NCBI GenBank assembly: GCA_024681935.1
Contig: JAIKZX010000155.1
Span: 1-34,876, forward strand
Length of the DNA: 34,876 nt
Reading direction: 5' to 3'
DNA from: Fretibacterium sp.
Lineage (GTDB): Bacteria > Synergistota > Synergistia > Synergistales > Aminobacteriaceae
The first letter of the stretch is position 1, and every line of letters begins with the position of its first letter. This document shows positions 21,422 to 29,575 of the stretch, piece after piece. The translations under genes were made by a program, and so were the position numbers. Under the pieces are notes generated by a model, which made no database searches, was not told where the DNA came from, and was given only the letters and a program-made list of their open reading frames with translations.

Positions 21422-23404
21422 CTATCCCCGCGTCAGCGGATTCCCCTTCACGGCTTCCAGCTTCAGCGACAGATCCTCCCAGGTCTGGTAAGCTGCGGAA
21501 AGTTCTTTCTCAAGGGCGCTGCGCTCCACCATAAGGGCCTGAACGCGCTCAGAATCAGCCAGAACATCCGGAACGCACAGGGCTGAGTTGATTTCCTCCT
21601 GACGGGCCTCCACCTCTTCAATACGCTTTTCGAGTGGGGCCAGTTCTTTTTTGATCTCCCGCGCCGCGCGGAGGACACGCTCACGCTCCTCCGCCGCCTG
21701 ACGCCGGCCCTCACGCGAGCGGTCGTTTTTGACGGGGGCCGTAAAACCATTCCCGCCGTGGGCTTCCGTCCTGCCTGCTCCCTCTTCGGATGGGCGCGCC
21801 AGCATCTCTTCGCGCTTCTCCAAAAACCACGAGTAGTTGCCGGGGTAATCGTAGAGCTTCCCCAGCCGGAGCTCCAGCACGCGTTCTGCCAGGACATCCA
21901 GGAAGTGCCGGTCGTGAGAGACAATCAGCAGCGTCCCCTGATATTGGAGCAGAGCGCGTTCCACCACGTCGCGCGTCGCCGGGTCCAGGTGGTTCGTGGG
22001 CTCGTCCAGCACAAGGAAGTTCGTCTCCTCCAGCATGAGCTTGTAAAGTGCCAGCCGCGCCTTCTCCCCGCCGGACAGGACGGACACGGGCTTGAAAATG
22101 TCCTCGCCGGAGAACAGAAACGCCCCCAGAAGCCCCCGCCGCTCCACGTCGTTCAGCTTCGACGGTGCCGCCCGGGCCTCCTCCCATATCGTGTGGGCGT
22201 AGTTGATGTTCTGAGCGCTCTCCTGAGAGTAGAAGGCAATCTTCACATTATGCCCCAGCTTTACCGTGCCGGACGTGGGCTCCTCCGTCCCGCTGAGAAG
22301 GCGCAGCAGCGTGGACTTCCCCGCGCCGTTCACTCCCACCAGGGCAGTCCTCTCCCCCCGGTTGAGGGTGAAACTGAGCTGGTTGAAAACCTCCAGCGCG
22401 CCGTAGTGCTTAGACAGATCCGACGCCTTCAGCACCTCCCAGCCGCTGGCGGGGGCCTCCGGGATGCGGAAGCGCACGCCCTTCGCCGGGCCTTCCAGAA
22501 CGATGGGCTCTATTTTTTCAAGCTGTTTCAGTCGGCTCTGCACCTGAGCTGCCTTTGTAGCCTTGTAGCGGAAGCGGCTGACAAACGCCTCAATTTTTTC
22601 AATTTGACGTTTCTGTTCCTCCGCCGATTTCTCCAGACGCTCGCGGTTCAGCTGCTTCTCAACAAGATAGTGGTCGTAGCCGCAGGGGTAGAGCGTCAGG
22701 GTTCCACGCTCCAGGTCCGCAATCTGCGTGGCCGTGTTCTCCAAAAAACGCTGATCGTGCGACACAGCTGCTACGGCCCCCCGGTGCCCCCGCAGCCAGC
22801 CCTCCAGCCACTCCATGCTTTCGGTGTCAAGATGGTTTGTCGGCTCGTCCAGCAGCAGCACGTCCGGGGCTGAAAGCAGCAGTGCCGCCATTGCGATGCG
22901 CATTTTCCAGCCGCCGGAGAAGTCCCTGCAGTTCTTCGCACCGTCATCCCGGGCGAAACCAAGACCGTGCAGCACCTTCAGGGCCATGGACTCGAAGGCA
23001 AAGCCCCCCCGCTGTTCAAAGCTCCGTTCCAGCCGCGCGTGTTCGTCCAGCAGGGCGCTCATCTCCAGCGAACCCGGCTCTGCCCCGGCCATTCGTGTCT
23101 CCGTCTCCCGCAGCCGTGCCTCAACTCCGGCCACCCCGGCGCGATTTTTGAGGAAGTCCATCACCGGCACAGGCTCCAGCTCCACAAGGTCCTGAGGCAG
23201 ATAGCCCAATGTGAGGCCGCGCGACCGTTCAATAATCCCATCGTCAGGCTCAACCTCGCCCGTCAGGATGCGCAGCAGCGTCGTCTTTCCAGCCCCATTG
23301 CTGCCTACGATGCCAAGGCGCGCGTTATCCGCAATCTGGCAGTTCACGTTATTGAAGATGACCTTCTCCCCAAAGGCGAGCTTCAGCCCCCTGATGTCGA
23401 TCAG
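21422..23404 (-). CDS. ABC-F family ATPase (Uup/EttA-like), CTG start
   Basis: A soluble protein with two ABC ATPase domains and no membrane part, acting on ribosomes in translation or antibiotic protection. Domain 1 has GSNGAGKTTLL, signature FSGGWKMR and DEPTNHLD; domain 2 has GVNGAGKSTLL, LSGGEKARLAL and DEPTNHLDPATRD. Between them is the charged linker typical of ABC-F proteins, and the C-terminus is a coiled coil of about 100 residues, as in Uup. The family normally starts M-I-x-I-R-G-L, and here I-D-I-R-G-L-K-L-A-F-G-E follows a CTG at 23404 with GGGGAGGG upstream; in-frame TAA sits at 23408-23410. ATT (23405-23407) is the only alternative; the GTG at 23347 would cut off the first strand. 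About 660 residues. Subtype is not certain. Confidence 0.88.
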   Translation of the reverse strand: MIDIRGLKLAFGEKVIFNNVNCQIADNARLGIVGSNGAGKTTLLRILTGEVEPDDGIIERSRGLTLGYLPQDLVELEPVPVMDFLKNRAGVAGVEARLRETETRMAGAEPGSLEMSALLDEHARLERSFEQRGGFAFESMALKVLHGLGFARDDGAKNCRDFSGGWKMRIAMAALLLSAPDVLLLDEPTNHLDTESMEWLEGWLRGHRGAVAAVSHDQRFLENTATQIADLERGTLTLYPCGYDHYLVEKQLNRERLEKSAEEQKRQIEKIEAFVSRFRYKATKAAQVQSRLKQLEKIEPIVLEGPAKGVRFRIPEAPASGWEVLKASDLSKHYGALEVFNQLSFTLNRGERTALVGVNGAGKSTLLRLLSGTEEPTSGTVKLGHNVKIAFYSQESAQNINYAHTIWEEARAAPSKLNDVERRGLLGAFLFSGEDIFKPVSVLSGGEKARLALYKLMLEETNFLVLDEPTNHLDPATRDVVERALLQYQGTLLIVSHDRHFLDVLAERVLELRLGKLYDYPGNYSWFLEKREEMLARPSEEGAGRTEAHGGNGFTAPVKNDRSREGRRQAAEERERVLRAAREIKKELAPLEKRIEEVEARQEEINSALCVPDVLADSERVQALMVERSALEKELSAAYQTWEDLSLKLEAVKGNPLTRG

Positions 23405-23487
23405 AATTTATCCCTCCCCATCAATCTTCCCAATAAAATATATTATACTAATAAACAGAGGCCAAAAAGGAAGGGTGAGGTCGTGAG
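23405..23487. promoter_or_regulatory. Divergent promoter region between the ABC-F gene and the secreted-protein operon
   Basis: An 83-base AT-rich gap. On the minus strand a TATAAT box is readable (about 23442-23447) inside a run of A and T, and on the plus strand TATACT overlaps it. No convincing -35 is visible on either side. The long plus-strand operon up to lpxB probably starts here. Confidence 0.45.
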
Positions 23488-23970
23488 ATGAATAAAAAAA
23501 TGAACAGTACCCTGGCGTGGACTGTGCTCCTTTGCCTTGTCTGTCTGGCGTCCGCCTTTCCCGCTCTGGCTCTGCCGGAGACGGCGGGGAAGTGGCGCTC
23601 GACGGAGGAATATGTTCTGGATTTTGTGCTGACCGCAAAATCCGGGGATGTGGGGCGGTGGACGCAGCGAATCTACACGCAGGCAGACAGGCCTGGCTCC
23701 GTCGAGGTCAACCTGATGGAGGGAAGCGGGCCGGGCCCTCTGCGCGTGCCGGAAAAGGCGGAAAGTTATGACGGGGTTATCAAGTCCCGGGCGGAGTATC
23801 AGGTTCTTGAGATAGCGGATTGCCGTGCTGTGCTGGAGCGGTATCCGTATCTGCCTCTGGCGCTGAGCGTGGCCGTCAGCCCGGATGCGGTGCTGACATT
23901 GGAAAGTCCCGTGGCTGATGAGAAAGAGTTGGCAGGACTGGCCGAAAAGATAATCGAAAACTTAAAGTAG
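23488..23970 (+). CDS. Small secreted protein of unknown function
   Basis: A 160-residue protein with a clear signal peptide: KK at the N-terminus, a hydrophobic core (about residues 9-25) and a predicted signal peptidase I cut after ALA (about residue 29). The mature part of about 130 residues is soluble and mixed in composition, with one or two cysteines and no motif I recognise. There is no lipobox, so it should be periplasmic or exported. A GGGTGAGG site lies upstream of the ATG. The phosphomannomutase gene follows after a few bases, so they are probably co-transcribed, but this says little about function. Confidence 0.65.
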   Translation: MNKKMNSTLAWTVLLCLVCLASAFPALALPETAGKWRSTEEYVLDFVLTAKSGDVGRWTQRIYTQADRPGSVEVNLMEGSGPGPLRVPEKAESYDGVIKSRAEYQVLEIADCRAVLERYPYLPLALSVAVSPDAVLTLESPVADEKELAGLAEKIIENLK

Positions 23971-23982
23971 GGGATGAGCTGC

Positions 23983-25359
23983 GTGAAAGTTGGGGCGGAT
24001 ATTTTCAGGGAGTACGATATACGTGGCGACGCGGACCAGGATCTGACGGACGGGGTGGTGGAGGCTATCGGCAGGGCCTACGGCACATGGCTGCGGCGTA
24101 AGGGGGTGAGCCGGGCTTCCCTCGGCGGGGACGTCCGCCTCTCGACAGGACGTATCCGCGCTGCCGTCACGCGCGGACTTCTCGTAGCGGGGATTGATGT
24201 TGCGGACATTGGGGAGGTGACGACTCCTCTGCTCTATTGGAGCCTCCGCCATCTGGAGCTCAAGGGCGGCGTGATGATCACCGGCAGCCACAACCCGCCC
24301 AACATGAACGGACTGAAGCTCTGCTGGGATAAGGGTACGCTCTGGGGCGACGAGGTGCAGGCTATACGGCGTCTCATCGAGGCGGATGACTTCGAGACGG
24401 GGAAGGGGACCTTGACACGGCAGGATTTATCCGGCTCGTACCTGGAGATGCTGGCGTCGAAGTTTCAGCCGTTCAAACGAAAGTTCCGTGTGGTCTGCGA
24501 CAGCGGCAACGGCACGGCGGGCCCCCTGGCGCGGCGCTTCTTCGAGTCCCTGGGCTGCGAGTGCGTCCCGCTCTTCGAGGAACCGGACGGGCGTTTCCCC
24601 AACCATCATCCCGACCCGCAGAAGCGTGAAAATCTTCAGGCACTCATCGCAAAAGTGCGGGAGACGGGCGCGGACGTGGGGTTTGCCTTCGACGGCGACG
24701 CGGACAGGATCGGCGTTGCGGACGAGCATGGCGAGGTGGTGTTCGGGGACAGGCTCATGGCCCTCTACTGGCGCGACATTCTGAAGACCCATCCCGGGGC
24801 CGAGGCCATCATTGAGCCCAAGTGCAGCATGGCTCTGGAGGAGGAAGTGGTGAAGTGCGGCGGACGTCCGCTTTACTGGAAGTCCGGCCACTCAGTCATC
24901 AAGGCCAAGATGCGGGAGATTAACGCGCTTTTTGCGGGGGAGTACTCCGGACATATGTTTTTTGCCGACGAATATTACGGATTCGACGATCCGTTCTACG
25001 CGGCGGGGCGTCTGCTGCGCATCCTCTCGAACGAGGGCAAAACGCTGGGCGAGCTCATGAGCAGCATCCCTCTTTATCCCATCACGGAGGAGGTCCGCAT
25101 TCCCTGTCCCGATACGCAGAAGTTTGATGTCGTGGCCCGCATCCGGGACGCGGCCCTGAAGGACCACGAGGGCATTACCCTGGACGGGATACGCATCCTT
25201 TACAAGGATGGCTGGGGGCTTATCCGCGCGTCGAACACCCAGCCGGTCATCACGGTCCGCTGCGAGGGACGGGACCGGGAGTCCCTGACCCGCGTCATGG
25301 ATGACGTGAAGAGGCGGGTCAGGGCTGAGGGGCTGCCGGACTTCACATGGACGTTCTGA
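23983..25359 (+). CDS. Phosphomannomutase/phosphoglucomutase
   Basis: Interconverts hexose 6-phosphate and 1-phosphate through a phosphoserine, feeding nucleotide sugars for LPS and glycans. The 458-residue protein has the four alpha-D-phosphohexomutase signatures: catalytic Ser102 in GVMITGSHNPPNMNG, the Mg2+ loop FAFDGDADRIG, the sugar loop GEYSGHMFF and the phosphate loop RASNTQPVITVRCEG. GEYSGHMFF places it with bacterial PMM/PGM (AlgC/ManB) rather than GlmM. GTG at 23983 has GGGG 9 bases upstream and begins KVGADIFREYDIRG, as in relatives; ATG at 23974 is in frame but lies directly against those G residues, so is less likely. It overlaps trmB by 13 bases. Substrate preference is unknown. 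Confidence 0.92.
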   Translation: MKVGADIFREYDIRGDADQDLTDGVVEAIGRAYGTWLRRKGVSRASLGGDVRLSTGRIRAAVTRGLLVAGIDVADIGEVTTPLLYWSLRHLELKGGVMITGSHNPPNMNGLKLCWDKGTLWGDEVQAIRRLIEADDFETGKGTLTRQDLSGSYLEMLASKFQPFKRKFRVVCDSGNGTAGPLARRFFESLGCECVPLFEEPDGRFPNHHPDPQKRENLQALIAKVRETGADVGFAFDGDADRIGVADEHGEVVFGDRLMALYWRDILKTHPGAEAIIEPKCSMALEEEVVKCGGRPLYWKSGHSVIKAKMREINALFAGEYSGHMFFADEYYGFDDPFYAAGRLLRILSNEGKTLGELMSSIPLYPITEEVRIPCPDTQKFDVVARIRDAALKDHEGITLDGIRILYKDGWGLIRASNTQPVITVRCEGRDRESLTRVMDDVKRRVRAEGLPDFTWTF

Positions 25360-26306
25360 CGGAAAACTGTCCCCGCTACGGGGTGATTCTCCTTCCCCAG
25401 GAGGTGCCTCTGCCCATTCCCCCTGAGGGGAACCGGCGTATGGAGCTGGAGATTGGGTTCGGCAACGGGGAGTATACGGTGAAATATGCGCGGGCCCACC
25501 CGGAGGTCATGTTGTTTGGCGTCGAGGTTTCGCCCGCGTGTGTGCTGCGCTGCGCCCGTCGTGCGGGAGGGCTGGATAATCTGCGGCTTATTCGCGCTGA
25601 TGCCCGTCTCATGATGCGGGAGCTCTTCGCGGAGGGCACGCTGGACAAGGTGACGATGAACTTTCCCTGCCCGTGGCCCAAACGCCGCCATGCTCACCGC
25701 CGTGTTACGGCGCGGGATTTTGCCGACAGTCTGGCGGTGGTGCTGAAGCAGGGGGGGACCTTTGAGCTGGTGACAGACGATGAACCCTACGCCCAGGAGG
25801 CGCGGGACCGTCTGGGGGCCCATCCGGCGCTGGTGCTTGAAAATTTTGAGACGAATCCCCTCCGGCCCGTGACGACGAAGTACGAGCGCAGGTGGCTGGC
25901 GGAGGGGAAGTCGATTTACCGGCTGACATTTGTTAAGAACGAAGCGGAAACCGTAGAGAGCTCAACCCCGGCGCGGTATGCCTGGGGGCTGAATCAGAAG
26001 GAGTCGTTGCCCATGCACATCAGGACAGAGCGGCCCGCAACGCAGGGCTTTGCAGAAGCGCTTAACGGGGTATCAGGACAGAACGGCGAGGCCCGGTGGG
26101 CCTTCGGACGCTGCTATGCCAGCCCCCAGGGGGATGCTCTTCTGCTGGAAGTGTTCTCGATTGACGACGAGTTCGAGCAGCGTTATTACCTCCGTCTCTC
26201 CGAGCGGGACGGCGGGGGCCTCGTTCAGATGGACAGGACGGCGAACGCCTTTCTGACCCCTTCTGTGAGGGGGGCGCTGAGGGACGTGGCCTCGCGTTTG
26301 TCATGA
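25347..26306 (+). CDS. trmB: tRNA (guanine-N7-)-methyltransferase TrmB with C-terminal extension
   Basis: Methylates N7 of G46 in the tRNA variable loop. The 319-residue protein is about 100 longer than the usual TrmB of 210-240. The core (1-196) has the SAM motif LEIGFGNGEY (34-43), FGVEVSPACVL, MNFPCPWPKRRHAHRRV (104-120) and the family ending TTKYERRWLAEGKSIYRL (177-193). The FPDPW motif, conserved in most TrmBs, reads FPCPW, so Asp108 is Cys. Residues 197-319 form an additional domain I cannot assign; Aquifex TrmB also carries a long C-terminal region. The start lies inside the phosphomannomutase gene (13-base overlap) and the stop overlaps rsmD by 4 bases (ATGA), so the three are coupled. 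The protein is cytoplasmic. Confidence 0.88.
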   Translation: MDVLTENCPRYGVILLPQEVPLPIPPEGNRRMELEIGFGNGEYTVKYARAHPEVMLFGVEVSPACVLRCARRAGGLDNLRLIRADARLMMRELFAEGTLDKVTMNFPCPWPKRRHAHRRVTARDFADSLAVVLKQGGTFELVTDDEPYAQEARDRLGAHPALVLENFETNPLRPVTTKYERRWLAEGKSIYRLTFVKNEAETVESSTPARYAWGLNQKESLPMHIRTERPATQGFAEALNGVSGQNGEARWAFGRCYASPQGDALLLEVFSIDDEFEQRYYLRLSERDGGGLVQMDRTANAFLTPSVRGALRDVASRLS

Positions 26307-26851
26307 AGGAAGTCCGGCCCACCTCAGGGCGTGTGCGGAGTGCCCTGTTCAATATCCTGGGGACGATGGAGGGCCGCAGTTTCCTGGACCTCTTCGCCGG
26401 GACGGGCCGCATGGGACTGGAGGCAATGAAGCGGGGGGCGGGGCCTGTCGTGTGGGTGGAGTCCCTCCGCGCGCGGGCCCAGGCCATTGAGAAGGAAGCC
26501 TGCGGCGAGGGCGGGGAAAATATCGTGCTGTCTCTGGAGCTTCGCCGCGCCCTTGCCTGGCTGTCGAAGCGCGGGCGGACCTTCGATTATATCTTCGCTG
26601 ACCCGCCCTATCACGAGGGCTGGGGGGCGGAGCTTCTGAAGGTCAGGGGGCTGGAGGGGCTGCTGGCGCCGGAAGGGGTTCTGGTGGTGGAACACTCCGT
26701 CCGCGAGGCTCTGATTCTTACCCCGGCCTGGGAGCTGACCTCTGAGCGGGATTACGGCGAGACTCGATTGTCGTTTCTGTTTAAGCCCGCGGGGGAAAAA
26801 CCCTCTGCCAGCGGGGCGCAGGCTGAAGCTCCCGGATTAAAGCTCACATGA
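26303..26851 (+). CDS. rsmD: 16S rRNA (guanine966-N2)-methyltransferase RsmD, short N-terminus
   Basis: Methylates G966 of 16S rRNA near the P site. The 182-residue protein has RPTSGRVRSALFNIL near its start (usually RPTTDRVREALFNIL), the SAM motif LDLFAGTGRMGLEA and the catalytic DPPY in DYIFADPPYHEGW. Standard RsmD begins about 20 residues earlier with a glycine/arginine-rich stretch (RIIGGKxKGRxL). That stretch is missing here: no ATG, GTG or TTG lies in frame upstream, although the frame itself stays open into trmB. The C-terminal 20 residues are a low-complexity tail. The ATG overlaps the trmB stop (ATGA). Activity without the N-terminal segment is uncertain. Confidence 0.85.
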   Translation: MKEVRPTSGRVRSALFNILGTMEGRSFLDLFAGTGRMGLEAMKRGAGPVVWVESLRARAQAIEKEACGEGGENIVLSLELRRALAWLSKRGRTFDYIFADPPYHEGWGAELLKVRGLEGLLAPEGVLVVEHSVREALILTPAWELTSERDYGETRLSFLFKPAGEKPSASGAQAEAPGLKLT

Positions 26852-26912
26852 TAAAATTGTACGGGGCTTGCCCCAATATCTATCTATAAAAGATGGAGGG
26901 AGACGTTTAATT

Positions 26913-28448
26913 ATGAAGCTGTTGATAGTATTTCTGCTTGCCTTTATGACCCTTTGGACCAACGCCGCGGGCGCGAGTTCCTCCTCGTCCATGCTCACAG
27001 CTCAGACGGTGGATTTCTACCCTTCAGGCGCGATTTTCGTGTTCGCCATTGAGCCCGGCGTCTTTGACGTGGAGCTTCCCGGGGCATTCCGTGCCAGCTC
27101 TGTGCGTCTGCTGAACCCTAACGATGCGGACGATTTCCGTGTTGTCGAGGAGGCGCGGGAGGGCTGGATTCCCCCCGCGCTGACGGACCTCAAGGCGAAG
27201 CTCGATGCTCAGCAGCGTACTGTGAGGGCGCTTTCCGCCCGCAAGGCCGCGCTTGAGCACACACAGGAACTTTTAAAGGGCGTCTGCCCCAAGGATGACG
27301 ATGCCAAGGCTCTTCTTGAGTACATCGAGAAGTCTCAGGAGATGAAGCTCAAGGTCGAAAACGAGCTCTCGGAGCTGGTCTTCACAATAGCTGAAGAGGA
27401 GGAGAAGTGCAGCCGGCTTGAGGATGAGCTTGAGTCCCGCAGGCCCAAGGATTCGGACTCGGTCCTTCGCCTTACGGGAACGGCGCGCGCGCCGCTCAAG
27501 GTTGAGGCGTTCACCTCTGCCGCGCGTTGGATTCCCAGCTACACGATGGATCTGGACAGCTCCTCGGGCAAGATAACCACGCGGCTGGCCGCACGCGCCA
27601 GCCAGCGCACGGGCCTGAACTACACAGGACCTCTCACCTTCCACACGAAGCTTCCCGACGAGAAGGTCCAGACGCCTGTCCTCAATCCCCTGCGGGTCGG
27701 GCTCAAACCAAAGGAGAAGACCAGAGCGCACGGCGCCGCGTCTTATATGGCTGACGAAGTAAGGATGCTGGAGGAGCCCGAGATGAACGATGCTGTGATG
27801 GGGGCCGGTCTTGAAAGAAAAGCCCCGGCCGCACCGGTGATGGAATCCACGCTGGCAGACCGCGCCGTGAAGGGCCAGGGGGCTCTGTCCGGCGACGGGC
27901 GGGAGGCAACGTTCAGTCTGGGCGAGCTGCAGCTGAAGGGCGAGACGCGCCTGGTCCTCATCCCGGAACAGAGGGACAGCGCCTGGATTGTCGTGGAGAT
28001 GGAGGACATCACGACCCCACTCATTCCCGGCACAGCAAACCTGCTGGTGGACGGCCAGCCTGCCGGCACGACGAAGCTCCCGGAATACGGTCTGGGGCAG
28101 AAACAGATCCCCTTTGGCTATGCTCCTCAGATTACCGCAAAGAAGGAGCCCATCGTGGAGAAGACGGGGAACTCCTGGTTCAGCGGCGTTTTCACCAGCG
28201 GCTACACGCTGGAGGTTGTCAATGGCTTTGGTGAGACGAAGACAATCACGGTCCGCGACCGCCTGCCCATCCCGACAGACGATAAGGTGAAGCTGGAGGT
28301 CAGCCGCATCGAGCCTCAGCCGAAGGAACAGGACAAGGAGAACCGTCTGACGTGGGAGCTGGAGCTGAAGCCCCACGAGACGGCGAAGATTGTCGTGGAC
28401 TATACGTTGAGTTATCCTTCCGGTGAGGAGCTTCAGTACCGCCGTTGA
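26913..28448 (+). CDS. Secreted DUF4139 (MuiA-like) domain protein
   Basis: A 511-residue exported protein with a signal peptide (about residues 1-21, KLLIVFLLAFMTLW core). After a DUF4140-like N-terminal strand region (AQTVDFYPSGAIFVFAI) comes a coiled coil (about 90-170) with repeated Glu, Lys and Leu. The DUF4139 part starts near ARWIPSYTMDLDSSSGKITTR (about 208) and ends with the typical VNGFGETKTITVRDRLPIP, TWELELKPHETAKIVVDYTLSYPSG. The family includes the 'mucoidy inhibitor' MuiA of unknown function and is thought to be periplasmic or surface-linked. The ATG at 26913 has GGAGGG upstream; the 15-codon longer frame lacks a ribosome binding site and would place charges before the signal peptide. 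The next gene starts 3 bases after its stop. Confidence 0.8.
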   Translation: MKLLIVFLLAFMTLWTNAAGASSSSSMLTAQTVDFYPSGAIFVFAIEPGVFDVELPGAFRASSVRLLNPNDADDFRVVEEAREGWIPPALTDLKAKLDAQQRTVRALSARKAALEHTQELLKGVCPKDDDAKALLEYIEKSQEMKLKVENELSELVFTIAEEEEKCSRLEDELESRRPKDSDSVLRLTGTARAPLKVEAFTSAARWIPSYTMDLDSSSGKITTRLAARASQRTGLNYTGPLTFHTKLPDEKVQTPVLNPLRVGLKPKEKTRAHGAASYMADEVRMLEEPEMNDAVMGAGLERKAPAAPVMESTLADRAVKGQGALSGDGREATFSLGELQLKGETRLVLIPEQRDSAWIVVEMEDITTPLIPGTANLLVDGQPAGTTKLPEYGLGQKQIPFGYAPQITAKKEPIVEKTGNSWFSGVFTSGYTLEVVNGFGETKTITVRDRLPIPTDDKVKLEVSRIEPQPKEQDKENRLTWELELKPHETAKIVVDYTLSYPSGEELQYRR

Positions 28449-28451
28449 GCC

Positions 28452-29573
28452 ATGGGGAACAACGGAAGCGTGCTTAAGTGGCTTAGTATCCCGCCGGTCG
28501 TCTTCCTCCTCACGCTCATGCTGCCCCGTTTCCTGGGCAGCCCGGAAGATGCCGTCTTTGTGGACCGTTCCGTCTGGGCGATGGCGGTGCTTATGTTTGT
28601 CGTGTTCACCGTACTCTATGGCCTGTACATCATCCACGGGTATGACTCTGGCCTTGTTCCCCTGCAGTGCCTTCTCCAGGGGATGATGCTCTGCCTCCTC
28701 GCCCTGAGTTACGGGGCGAGGATGGTGGAGTGGCTGGGGGTCATTCTGGCCACTGGCGGGGCGGTGGCCCTTGTGTCGGCCTACTATCAGGTTCAGACGC
28801 AGTACGCGCTCGGGGCGGTCCATAAGACCCGGGAGGAGGAATCCCGCATTCCGGTTCCCTTCGCCATCACGGACAATTCGGGGAACATCCTCAACCTCAG
28901 CAACACCCTGTTGGACGTCTCAGGGTTTTCCCGTGCGGAAGTGGATGGACAGAGTATTGGTCTTATTCTGACGCCGGGGGAAGAGACGGTGGAGCTGAAG
29001 GGCAGGAAGTGGAATATCGTGCAGAAGCCTATGGAGGATGACCGTTTCTATTTCCAGCTTGAGGAACCGAAGATAGAGTCTGCGCCTTCTGTCGCCCCGA
29101 CAGCGGACACAGATCCCTTTTTCGACACCACCACAGGCCTGAATACCCTGCGCTATGTGACGACCCGCCTGAACGAGGAGCTTTATCGTCTGAAACGTTA
29201 TGGGAGCCCTCTGACGGTGTTCATGCTGCGGCTTGTCCTTCCAGGCAGTGAGGAGGATGCGAGGATTCCCTTCATCGCCTTTTGCTCTCTTCTGATGAAG
29301 AACCTGAGGGAACTGGATTTCGCAGCCAGTCCCAAGGGGACCGATGTCGTGATTGTGCTTCCGGAATGCCGCGCGGCCTCCGCGGAATCCGTACTCCGGA
29401 GGATACTCTCGCTCATTAACAGTCTCTGCTCCGCCCACGCCGCGTTCTATGATGCGACAACTCTTTCCGTTTCCGTCTCCCCTGAGTCCTCGGAGGACGC
29501 GTCGCCTGACGCCTCGATCCTGCTGGAGCAGCTGGAGGTTTCCATGAAGCAGAAATATTCCCTGGGGGCCTGA
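28452..29573 (+). CDS. Membrane PAS and degenerate GGDEF signalling protein
   Basis: A 373-residue inner-membrane protein with about four hydrophobic segments in the first 120 residues. A PAS-like segment follows (about 130-190: PFAITDNSGNILNLSNTLLDVSGF), then the frame of a GGDEF domain (about 225-373). The opening TTGLNTLRYVTTRLNEELYRLKRYGSPLTVFML matches the usual TGLxNRRxF...ELxRAxRYxxPLSLxM, and LRELDF precedes ASPKGTDVVIVLPE, where GGDEF would be expected. The signature is lost (KGTDV), so it should not make cyclic-di-GMP. It may be a sensor or scaffold. It lies 3 bases after the DUF4139 gene and 2 before lptF/G, hence in the envelope operon. Its ligand is unknown. Confidence 0.7.
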   Translation: MGNNGSVLKWLSIPPVVFLLTLMLPRFLGSPEDAVFVDRSVWAMAVLMFVVFTVLYGLYIIHGYDSGLVPLQCLLQGMMLCLLALSYGARMVEWLGVILATGGAVALVSAYYQVQTQYALGAVHKTREEESRIPVPFAITDNSGNILNLSNTLLDVSGFSRAEVDGQSIGLILTPGEETVELKGRKWNIVQKPMEDDRFYFQLEEPKIESAPSVAPTADTDPFFDTTTGLNTLRYVTTRLNEELYRLKRYGSPLTVFMLRLVLPGSEEDARIPFIAFCSLLMKNLRELDFAASPKGTDVVIVLPECRAASAESVLRRILSLINSLCSAHAAFYDATTLSVSVSPESSEDASPDASILLEQLEVSMKQKYSLGA

Positions 29574-29575
29574 CG

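Noticed and set aside
21758-22873. 371-codon plus-strand open frame opposite the ABC-F gene
   Set aside because: All ABC motifs are on the minus strand; the plus-strand frame has no start signal.
27273-28823. 516-codon minus-strand open frame opposite the DUF4139 gene
   Set aside because: Shadow of a GC-rich coding sequence; His/Arg/Gln-rich and crosses the boundary of two real plus-strand genes.
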